Source: Pleurodeles waltl (taxonomy: Eukaryota; Chordata; Amphibia; Caudata; Salamandridae). From it: a stretch of 64,000 bases of DNA. The stretch covers positions 348,372,027 through 348,436,026 of the forward strand of contig NC_090439.1 of assembly GCF_031143425.1 (NCBI RefSeq), given 5' to 3'. The translations under genes and the position numbers were made by a program. The notes beneath the pieces are model-generated. The model saw only the letters and a list, made by a program, of their open reading frames with translations, searched no databases and was not told the DNA's origin. Of this stretch, positions 33,979 through 44,801 are shown in pieces; the first letter of the stretch is position 1, and each line of letters opens with the position of its first letter.

Positions 33979-36900
33979 ATGGGAACAACGACCCCGCTCA
34001 CAATCCTCTCCTGGAACGTACATGGTATGACCCACTATGTCAAACGACAGAAGGTACTATCCTATTTACGCTCTAAACATGCTGATATTGCCCTGTTACA
34101 GGAAACGCATCTTACCTCAGCAGAATCTGAAAAACTTCGTAGAGATTGGGTTGGCAAAGTGCTCTATAGCGGAAGACCATCCATGCCCGACGGAACACAG
34201 GGTACTGGGAGGAAATGCGGGGTGGCAATTCTCATACGTAGTTCACTACAGTTCCGGTTGCTCAAAATGTGGCATGACCCGGAAGGCCGTTACGTCCTCG
34301 CCAAAATCAGGGTAGGCCTTTCCACGATCTGCATAGGTTCAAAATATGCCCCAATAGGCTCTAAACGCACTTTCTTTCTCTCTCTCAACCGGCTACTCAC
34401 GCAGATTGGCGCCTCCCAATACATATTAGGAGGAGACTGGAATATTGTACAAGATGCCATTCTTGATCGCACAAGTGGCCTCGGTACAGGCAACAACACA
34501 GATAGGGCCCTACTCTGTGAGGTCCTCTCTGACCATGGCTTATTGGACTGTTGTCGTCTACTACACCCCTCTGACCGCCAATACACCTTTCCCTCCCCAG
34601 TCCATGGAACCCAATCGCGACTAGACTACTTCATGATTGATCAGAGACTGATACAATCAATAAAAATGTCAGATATCTTCACAGCCGCACTATTCGACCA
34701 CTCCCCGGTCCTACTAACATTAGAACTAGGGATGATCAGACCCGGCCGTAAACCCTGGCATTTCCCCAACTCCAGATATAGAACTCCAAAAGGAAAGGAG
34801 CAACTTAAAGCTCATCTAACCACATACCTAAAAGATAACAAAGGCTCGGTATCCTCACCCCAACTTCTATGGGCAGCGGCAAAGGCAACTATTAGAAGTC
34901 AGCTATTGAGATACTCTGCCACTGCCAATGCCCAAAAGAGAGATCAACAGGCCAAACTGGAAGACAGGATAGCCCACGCGACCAGGGAATATACGCGAAC
35001 CCCTACTCCACTTAATCGCCATTATCTAGAACAAGCTAAAATGGAACTCAACTCCCTCTACACTTTGCGGGCGGAATATGCATTGCAAAAGCTAAAGGGG
35101 TGCCATTATGAGCACGGCGAGAAAGCAAGCCATCTACTAGCCGCCAAACTACACCAAAGAGATATCACTTGAGCCATACCAGCGATAAATGACCGAAATA
35201 ACGACCTCCTCACGCACCCACAGGCAATTGCAAACGAATTTGGTAGCTATTGCCAAGCCCGCTATACCCCAGAAACAGTAGAAGCCACTGACCCCCTGGA
35301 TGCTTTCCTGCAAAGAGCAAATATACCCTGTCTTACGGCCGAAGGTAGTGTGCTCTCAGAGGTCGACAGTAGTAAGATAGAGAGCCAACAGGCGATAGCC
35401 AACCTATCATATCACAACACTCCAGGGGAAGATGGGTTCACATCTGAATTTTATAAATGGTCCGGGACCAATATAGTAGAAACCCTATACGAAGCTTTCC
35501 AGGGGGCCGACCACACGGGATCCCTACACCCTATCTCCAACAAAGCCACTATCACAGTCTTACCCAAACCAGGGCGGGATCCCCTTCTCTGCGGTAGCTA
35601 CCACCCCATTTTACTACTTAATGGAGACACAGACATTCTAGCAGTGATATTAGCAACACGACTCAAAAAAGTTATCCCTTCACTAATAGTTCATACCCAG
35701 GTAGGCTTTGTACCAGGCCGTTCATCAAGGAACCATCTCCGTACGTTATTCCACACCATATGGACAGCGAGAGACTCACAGGAAGAAGCTCTTGCCCTAT
35801 CATTGGATGCAGAGAAGGCATTCGACCAAATAGAATGGTGGTATCTCTTTGAAATCCTAAAACGCTTTGGACTGGGGCCTAACTTCATCAATAGAGTACG
35901 ATTACTCTATGACTCCCCGACAGCCCAGGTGAACTGCAGAGGGTTTCTGTCTGACACCTTTCCGATTTACAGAGGAACCCGACAGGGCTGCCCACTTTCC
36001 CCCCTACTATTCCTATTAGCTGTAGAACCCCTTGCAGCGGTAATTCGGAGCTCTAACCTAATTTCAGAAATTTCAATCCCAGGCGGATGCTCCACCATCT
36101 ACTTCTATGAAGACAATATTTTGCTCACTCTCACTGACCTACCCAACTCTTTACCAGCTCTAAAACAGATATTAACGGAATTTGAACATCTTTCGGGCTA
36201 CAGGATAAACTGGGATAAAAGCGAGGCTCTTCCCATATCCCGTGTAACAATCAGCTCCTCCCTACAAGGCTTACAGGTTAAGTAGAAACACTCACGTCTC
36301 CGCTACCTGGGCATTGATATAAATAGAGGCCTAGAAGAAATAGTGACAGATAACCTAGATCCCTTAATTAATAACATGAAACGAGATTTTGAGAAATGGA
36401 AACAACTAGGATTCTCCATGTGGGGCAGAGTACAAGCAGTACGATTGGTAACCCTCCCGAGATTCCTCTATGTACTGGGTATGCTCCCCCTACATATACC
36501 ACTAGCCTTCCTCCGAGAGATCGACCGCTGCATCCGTGCCTTCGTCTGGGAATCCATGCACCCACGACTGCCCAGAGCCACATTACTAGCCCGACGTGAA
36601 TTCGGAGGTTTAAATCTCCTTTCCGTAGAACACTATTCTTCCGCATTACACCTATCGCAGCTGACCCTCTTACTACTGAATGTACGGGATCCACCACTTT
36701 GGGTGACAGTGGAAAGGACACTTGCAGAGGCTCCTCACGACCTACAGATAAGATATAACACAGACCTGATGGACCAACGAGCCACCAACCCCATAATTGG
36801 AGCCATGAGGAAAGCTTGGCATCAGGCACACCGCTCTCTGAAAATAGACCCATATCTACATGACAGAGCCCCCCTATGGGGTAATGGAGGGTTTCAGATA

Positions 36901-37784
36901 GGGGGTAAGACCATTCACTGGAGGGACTGGTATCTAAAAGGTATCATAAGGATAGAACAACTCATTTCTGGAGACAGCTGGAAGACGTTTAGAGAACTCC
37001 TAGGCGAACTCGATCTCCCTGAACACTATTCATGGCGCTACCTACAGCTACAACACTTTCTAGTAGAACGGCTAAGACGTTCCCCCCGATGACTGGCACA
37101 CTCTCCAATACTCCAGTACCTAGAAGCATGGGGCCAAATGAAAGGGGCTGTATCGGGGCTGCAAGCGGTGTTGAATCGGCCCCTCTTCTCACTACCACTT
37201 CTCAATTCGCTTAGGGATAAATGGCAAACCAGACTACAGAAAAAATACGATCTAGAGGACTGGGCTGACCTAATTGAGGCTAGAGATCGAGGAGCCCGTG
37301 AGGCACGCCTGAAATTCTGTCTTTTCAAGACTCTACATAACTGGTATTGGACCCCCCAGAAACTATGTGCGCACGACTCCTATCCCATGCGTCCTGCTGG
37401 AGATGCCCTCACACTCATTGTGACCTTAGCCACATCCTACATGATTGCATCGCCATACAACCCTTCTGGCGGGCGATAGGACGTACTCTTAGGGAGGTGT
37501 TACCCTTACCGCCAGCCCTCACACCATCTCTCATACTCTTACACAATATAGGGGAGCTGCAACATCTCTCCCGACCCCAAAGTTGATTATTGCATACCGC
37601 ACTGGCTACGGCAAAATTATGTATCCTCAGACATTGGCGGGCAACAGCTGCTCCCTCCCAAGAAGAGTGGATTCGCGCAATGTATCAGACGGCCTCCCAT
37701 GAAAGCCTCATATATGACCTGCAGGATAAAACTGATGTATTTTTACAAACATGGTCACCCTTCCTACCCTACCTGACAAACTAA
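33979..37784 (+). pseudogene. L1 ORF2, endonuclease and reverse transcriptase
   Basis: It starts MGTTTPLTILSWNVHG, the first APE-type endonuclease motif, followed by LLQETHL, ILGGDWNIV, SRLDYFMI and a DHSPVLL block. RT motifs include ITVLPKPGRDPL, LSLDAEKAFDQIEW and GTRQGCPLSPLLF. The catalytic box reads YEDN instead of YADD, which should abolish RT activity. In-frame stops occur at about 35170, 36283 and 37090 (two are TGA, probably from TGG). A frameshift near 37400 leads to the Cys-His C-terminal part (CWRCPHTHCDLSHILHDC), with one more stop near 37585. The length, about 1,268 codons, fits the family. Confidence 0.9.
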
Positions 37785-39013
37785 GTTTATCCTACGACGG
37801 ACCGCAACCACCTAATTTATACAAACAAAAGATTACCACCTCCCTATTAATTTATGTAATATTACCCTCAGCTATATTATATCCCCACTTCCATCCCCTT
37901 GATGGAAACGCCTCAGCAATGATGTCTCAACAATGATGTCCTTTTTGACTACTCCCCCGCAACTCAATTCTGCACAGATGATTTATTTTTCCAAACCCAA
38001 CGCTCCCTTGCCCCCTCACCTCTACCTCATCACCTCCAGTAAATTATCATCATCACCGTCCTCCCTACTTCCTAGCACCATCACCTCGCCTACTACATCA
38101 TCCTGATTTTATTTGCGTCACCCTTATCCCCCCACCCCTTTTTTTTTTTTTCCTTTTCTTCTATACCCTTGCCCCCCTCGGTCACCATCACTATAGCCAC
38201 CACTATCATCACCACGATCAACATTGTCATCCTTTTTATTATTATTACTATTACCATAATTGGTGCTATTATGCTCATTGCCCCCCTCACCCTTCCCTTC
38301 TCAGGATTAACATTGTTATCATCCTCTCCAGTACTATCCAACTATGTTGAACATCCCCTAATCATGGGAACATCCCCCTCCTTAGCAATAGATTATTTCA
38401 TCACTAATCTAACCCATGCCGTGAATCACTTTCCTACACATTAGGATAGAACAACACACCTATCTCTGACCAACATCCCTTTAACGGAGACCGCCCGAAT
38501 TTACTCCCCCCACATCATTACTCATTGAGTCTTTATAATCCCCTCCATGCAACTGCCCTCCTTTTGGCCCCCTGAACTTGTTAGAGAGGGCTACTACTAG
38601 GGATAGAAACAAACAACCTCACAATGACCCAATCCCGTTAGAGATATAGACCATGCTAATGAGAGATTATTAAACACTTGCTAAATACAACTACTATCAT
38701 ACTATTACTGTTATACAGTAACACTACGATATGGATATATCCGACACCTATGTCTATATCATATATTGATGAAGTTCGAACACTTTCCTGATTTATACAC
38801 CTTGACTGTTTGTTGATATGAGACCACTATGCTAGCAATATTGGCTCTTAAATGTAAATATTAATACTGGTTCAAACTGCTTTTTCGTTTGGTGTATCTG
38901 TATACAATGATCGTAGATTGAAAAGATTGTATATTCCCAAAAAGATGGGACTCTGTTTGCTTTATGTACCTGACTAATGATACGAAATAATAAAAAATTA
39001 CAACACAAAAAAA
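37785..39013 (+). other. L1 3' untranslated region and A-rich tail
   Basis: Pyrimidine-rich low-complexity sequence (38010-38300), then AT-rich DNA. It ends AATAATAAAAAATTACAAC and an A run before the target duplication. Confidence 0.75.
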
Positions 39014-39028
39014 AGAAAACTGCATCGG
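39014..39028. repeat. Target site duplication of the L1, right copy
   Basis: AGAAAACTGCATCGG is identical to 28648-28662. Confidence 0.88.
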
Positions 39029-39168
39029 AGGGGCCCATACTTACAAGGAGGCGTAACACCTCCAAAAAGTGGTGTTACACCTCCCTGTAAATATGGAGCT
39101 AAGCGCCACAGGAACATCATGAAAAGTGACGCTGTGGTGGCGCTAGAGGCTCTTAAATATGCCCCTTA

Positions 39169-39477
39169 AAGTTTTTTAAGTCACCATTTTATATACAATT
39201 GCTTTTGCATCTTAAAATTGAATATTAGCTTAACATCTCATTTTGTAACAGAGTGATTGTGCAAACCCCTCACTTGTGGTTAATGTGCTTTATACAAACT
39301 GTTTGACACATACAATTATCTTTTCATGTACAACAATAGTGATAAAGTGCCAAGTGCATTTGGTGCCCATCCTTCTTAACTTAAGTCTACCTGGCATCAC
39401 ATTATCTCAGTTTTTCTGAATCAATATGTAAATGTGTGCATCATTTGTATGATCTAAATCGATATCCATGACACTGA
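39169..39477. other. Unassigned AT-rich sequence
   Basis: No gene or repeat boundary seen between the split miniature element and Harbinger element C. Confidence 0.4.
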
Positions 39478-39865
39478 GGCACATATTTATACTCTGTTTG
39501 CGCCAGATTTGCGTCATTTTTGTTTACGCAAATCCAGCACAAACTTAACTCCATATCTATAGTTTGACACTAGACACGTCTAGCGTCAAAAATATGGAGT
39601 TAACATCATTTTAAGGATGTGTGAAACTATCTTGCGTCAATGAGATGCAAGGTAAGTGTTCCCATCACAAACAATTACTCAAACACCTTAGCGCCGTATT
39701 TAGGGCAAAAATGACGCGCGGGTGGGAAGCGGACCTAAAAAATGACACTAACCCCGATTTGCATCAAATTTTAACACCTGGGTCAGGGCAGGTGTTAAAA
39801 TGAGGCAAACACACCACTACTTAAGGAAAACACATACAGGCAACATTACAGACCAACAGAACAAC

Positions 39866-42100
39866 ATGGAGGTGCTACTGATGCAGCTTGCAAGACAACA
39901 CCAAGCACAGGACCAATGGTGGCAGCCACCACCACCCCAACGTGGACCACAAAGGCAACGCAGAAGGCAGGAGAGACTTTTCAGAAACAGGACAACGCTC
40001 CATGGCCTCAGGGAACAGGACATCATTCAGAGGTATTGACTCAACTGGGCCACACAGCAGCTGCTGCGCCATATTGAGCAACAACTAACAGCTAGCCTGC
40101 AGACACCACACAACAGACCACCTGTGACCAAGTTGCTAGCTGTGCGGCATATGTTGGCAAGTGGCTCCTTCCAGACAATGGGTGCCCTGGCCGCTGGGGT
40201 ATCACAGCCCTCATTCTCGGCTTTCTTGCCAAAGGTGCTAGATGCCATAATCTCACTCAGGCCCACCACCTCAGCTTCCTCAACACCCAGCAGAAGCAGC
40301 AGGAGATAAAACAGGGGTTTTATCAAATCCATGGCTTCCTGCATGTGCTCGGTGCAACTGATTGCACCCAGGTCCGGATCGTCCCACCCGCAGCAACAGA
40401 GCACCTATTCAGTAACAGAAAGCACACGCATTCGATCAATGTGCAGGCCATAGTAGACCACAAGGGATTGTTCAAAAACATCTTGGCCAAGTATCCTGGG
40501 AGTGTCCATGACTCATTTATATTCCACGACAGCAGGATCAATCAGCACTTCCAGAATGGGCAATATGGTAATGGCCTTCTTGTCGGTAAGTCAATAAACC
40601 TAGCAATATACACACAGCACAGCAACCCTGTAGGACACACAATACATACACCACTACATTGACATGTGGGCAGGGTGACACTGAGGTGTGACACTGATAG
40701 TTAGTTGTACACCCTAACAAAATGGGATACACACCTCTGGACAAATGACGGCTGCCACAAACATAGGCTGCCACTCTAGAGCACCAAGGGACCAATGTCA
40801 AAGCCCACAGTGACAATGACATGGCCTGCACTGTAAGTACAACTTGGAAGATGAACTATTTGGAATTACATTAGGCCACATAGTCAATCGGCCACCCTCC
40901 CAAGCAGTATGTAACATGGAAGGGGTGTGCAATGTGTGTTGCAGCGTGTCTAACACCATGAGATACATAGCATGAGGATGCTGACTCACATGTAGGTGAC
41001 ACAGAAATACTGAGGCAGTCCTAACATCACACATCACTCCTTGGGTGCTGTTTGCAGGTTGCACTAAGGAAGTGGACTGTGCTATGAACACATATTGATG
41101 TGCCACCAATGCAAACTGCACACTGCTGCACACACTGAAAGAGCCAATTGTCCATCAAAATAGCTTATGTGCAGGGAGAGGGCACAGATACATTCACCTC
41201 CACAAGGCAGTTAGCCAGGTTCCCTGGAGCAAGTTTGGTAGTGTAGGTGCACGGTTGCACATGAGCTACTAGCAGAAGGAACTACAAAGGCTTGCCTAGA
41301 AACAAGTCACACAATTGTGCATTGTCAATACTGAACATCTCAGTGCTGCCAACTTATGGAGATGTGTTGTGCATTGTCACCTACCCAATTCAAAGGGCCT
41401 CAGTGTTGCATTTTGTCTGCAATGACACATTTCTAAATGGATGGGATGTCCAGGCCATGTAGTGCAACCATGTTACCACCACATCTGAACTTATTGTGTG
41501 TGTGGATGCATCATGTCCCCTCTAGTGAAAGCACACTGATACATATGGACGCTACACAACGCATGGTACATACATACTGACCAACAGTTAGGAAACCAAA
41601 TCATAGATCCCAGGTCCATGAGCCAAACACAAGTTGTCATGTCAAACAACCCAGTGCTGAGAAGACCTCACAGAAGCCCAGGAATAACACCATACCACAA
41701 ACACATATGAGTCACACACAATACAATATAACAACTGCCATGCTACATGTCATTCCTGTTGCAAGCACTAACAAAATACTCACTCCTATTATCTTTTGCA
41801 GCGGATCAGGGTTATGGGATCCAGCCATGGATCATGACCTCATTCCCCAACCCAAGCACAGCAGCAGAGCGTGCCTATAATGAGGCACATCAGAGGACAC
41901 ACAACATTGTGGAAAGAACTTTTGGAATCCTGAAGTCCAGATTCAGGTGCCTGGACATCACAGGAGGCAGCCTCCTATATGCTCCACACATTGTGTGTAA
42001 AATTATATTGACCTGTGCTATCCTGCACAACATTTGTGTGAGGATGAACATCCCATTATATGAGCCGGACCAAGATCTGCCTGAGGGGGAGGAGGAGTAG
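39866..42100 (+). pseudogene. Harbinger transposase, two exons, element C
   Basis: Exon 1 starts MEVLLMQLARQHQ about 390 bases from the element end. It passes an in-frame TGA at 40037 and continues to a helix-turn-helix-like region (SFQTMGALAAGVSQPSFSAF). After a frameshift near 40290 it reads QGFYQIHGFLHVLGATDCTQ, which includes the first catalytic Asp. It ends NGQYGNGLLVG at a GTAAGT donor (40586). The intron ends TTTTGCAG at 41801. Exon 2 reads ADQGYGIQPWIMT, where families have GDSGYP, then ERTFGILKSRFRCL with the catalytic Glu and ILHNICV. One stop and one frameshift make it inactive, though it is the best-preserved transposase here. Confidence 0.85.
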
Positions 42101-42936
42101 GATGGTGGCAGGGAAAATGAGGGATACAGCAGAACACAGCTGCAGGAATGCGGCGCAGACAGCAAATTGTACACAACTTTTTCACTTTATAGTCAATCTA
42201 CACACCTTGTTAAGATATGTAAATAAACACCTTACTTGGTCACACAATCCTGCTCTTGTGTCTTCATTCTCCATCACAAGTACCTAAGGAATGTGAGTAT
42301 TACCTCAGGGAGCATGTTACAAATACAAATATGACTACTTCTGATGCAACATCACATGTGATGCGTATGATTGTACAACAACCATCACACACATAACAAA
42401 AAGACTCATCTCTTGAATGTCACAAATGAAGGACACAGCCAATGGACCACAAGATATGAGTCACATCCACGTTGCCAACATGGTCAACTGTAGTACATGA
42501 CACACAACTATGACATCTCCACTCATAATGTAAATAAGGGCCCCATACATGAGGCAGTGGATGTGAAATATCAGAAGTACAGGAGTGTATGAACAGACCT
42601 CTGACATTACTAAGTGTGACATTTGCAATGTCTGCAAGAAGCTTGTGTGACAAGGGGGGCAACATTTGTGACAATGGATAGCATGATTGTCCCATGTATG
42701 ACAAGCAATGTTCACAACACCTGCCCTGCACAGTCCATCCTTGGAAATCAGTCCTGCCACTAATATGGGGCCCAATCCTGACACAGGGTACACATGCCCA
42801 CACACTTGGACTGGGCACTTCTGTGAAATGCACAACTGAAAGTATGTGAACACATGCAGCTAGGGCAGCAGATCAACCACAGCAACACAGGTAACATAGC
42901 TAATTGTAATGAGTCAAACTTACATGTACTAAACAT
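42101..42936 (+). other. Element C spacer after the transposase
   Basis: It contains a probable polyadenylation context (AATAAACACC near 42222). No other gene is seen. Confidence 0.5.
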
Positions 42937-42939
42937 TTT

Positions 42940-43852
42940 GGCCTGTATTTATACTTTTTGACGCTAAACTGCGCTAACGCAGTTTAGCGTCAAAAAATTT
43001 TGCGCCGGCTAACGCCATTCTGAAGCACCATGCGGGCGCCGTATTTATTGAATGGCGTTAGCCGGTGCTAGCAGACCGGCGCTGCCTGGTGTGCGTGGAA
43101 AAAAACCACGTACACCAGGCAGCGCCGGCGTAGGGAAAAATGGCGTTAGGGCGTCTTAAAAATGGTGCAAGTCAGGTTGACGCAAAAAAATCGCCTCCAC
43201 CCGATTTGCGTCATTTTTTACGACGCCCAGACGCCATTTACATGACTCCTGTCTTAGTAAAGACAGGAGTCATGCCCCCTTGCCCAATGGCCATGCCCAG
43301 GGGACTTCTGTCCCCTGGGCATGGTCATTGGGCATTGTGGCATGTAGGGGGGCACAAATCAGGCCCCCCTATGCCAAAAAAATATATTTAAAAAAAAAAA
43401 TGTATACTTACCTGAACTTACCTGAATGTCCCTGGGGTGGGTCCCTCCATCCTTGGGTGTCCTCCTGGGGTGGGCAAGGGTGGCAGGGGGGCATGGGAGG
43501 GCAGCTGTGGGCTCATTTTGAGCCCACAGGTCCCTTAACGCCTGCCCTGACCCAGGCGTTAAAAAGAGGCGCAAATGCGGGGTTTTTTGGCCCGCCCACT
43601 GCCGGGCATGATTTTTGCCCGGGAATATAAATACGACGCATTTGCGTCGCAGTCATTTTTTGGGACAGGAACGCCTACCTTGCATCTCATTAACGCAAGG
43701 AAGGCGTTCACGCAAACAAATGACGCTCTTTACTCATACTTTGGCGCTAGACGGGTCTAACGCCAAAGTATAAATATGGCGTTCGTTTTGCGCCGAATTT
43801 GCGTCGAAAAAAACGACGCAAATTTGGCGCAAACGGAGTATAAATATGCCCC
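42940..43852 (-). mobile_element. Miniature Harbinger element, family 1, complete
   Basis: It begins GGCCTGTATTTATACTTTTT and ends GTATAAATATGCCCC with TTT on both flanks (42937-42939, 43853-43855). It is 913 bases, in reverse orientation. Confidence 0.88.
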
Positions 43853-43855
43853 TTT

Positions 43856-44796
43856 ATGAGTGAAATTTAGGCACAGTCTTTCAAACACAGTATGTACCAA
43901 ACATGTACACATGTCAGACATTTGTGAAGTCCACACACGTCACCATGAACTCATAACCAAAATTAGTGACATATGAGGGGTAACATATCCCAATAGCACT
44001 CATCAACCACCCTCAATGATGCCTGAGCTGTGTTCGTCGTCTGAAATGTAAAGCCCTCTAAGTCAAACAACTACACAAATCACATGAGTCAGCACATTTC
44101 ACAAACACATACCATGACTGTTGTAGATCACTGACTGCCATCAAATGTAGATACACATTTGGCACATATTCATACATATGCATGACGTCCAAAGTATTGT
44201 ATGCCGTTCCTTCAGAAATACACACATCGTTGTTACAGACCATTCATACCCAAATCACAAAGTTGCATGCTCTACCACATGCGGCCATGCACTATATTGC
44301 ACAGTGCAGCCAATACCATCCTATTTTCATGTTAATACAGGGTGCATCCATGTTAAATATAACAAAATCACGCAATCGCAGATAGAGTCAAAAATGTTGA
44401 TGCTAATGTGTGGAAAACACCTGCAAACGCGAACTACCAATACATAGGCCCTTAGCGTGAATTCCACCCGCCCACCACACTCATGCGGATATCCAGTGAA
44501 GTTTAAGTCTACAGGTAATATGTTGTATATTGCCGCGCATGTAGGTAATGCGTTGAAAATAGTCACGCAAAGATCTTATGCGTCAAAAAAATACACGCAT
44601 GACGGAAAACGTGTCGCAAGGGGACAGGAAGTGATGTAATAGGAAATCCTGTTTACAGCATGGTACAGTGGGTGTACTTTCACTTTCACTTTACAGTCTG
44701 TGCATTTGTTGACTGTGTGTCTGTGTCTCGGTGTTGCTGGTTTGTTGTATGCGAATATTGTATCTTGTGGTGTCTCTCTTGTCGTGAAATCTGTTT
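43856..44796 (+). other. Element C spacer and upstream region of gene 2
   Basis: It has no gene. 44625-44700 carries the GGAAGTGATGTAATAGGAA and TTTCACTTTCACTTTACAG block that also precedes gene 2 in element B, a candidate promoter or leader. Confidence 0.5.
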
Positions 44797-44801
44797 GTTA
44801 C

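Larger units (their letters stand above)
28663..39013 (+). mobile_element. L1-type LINE, full-length with target duplication
   Basis: The 10.35-kb element lies between 15-bp direct repeats and includes a 912-base nested miniature element. It has a GC-rich 5' region with two internal repeat units and a minisatellite, ORF1 with coiled coil and RRM, a long inter-ORF region, ORF2 with endonuclease and RT, and a 3' region ending in an A-rich tail. Both ORFs carry stops and frameshifts, so the copy is dead. It is inserted in the miniature element at 28026-39165. Confidence 0.9.
28026..39165. mobile_element. Old miniature element split by an L1
   Basis: It starts GGCTCAGATTTATG after TTA (28023-28025) and ends TCTTAAATATGCCCC before TTA (39166-39168). 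Without the L1 it would be about 770 bases. The left part holds CAGCACACATAGAAGT-type inverted repeats shared with 22990-23460. Confidence 0.65.
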
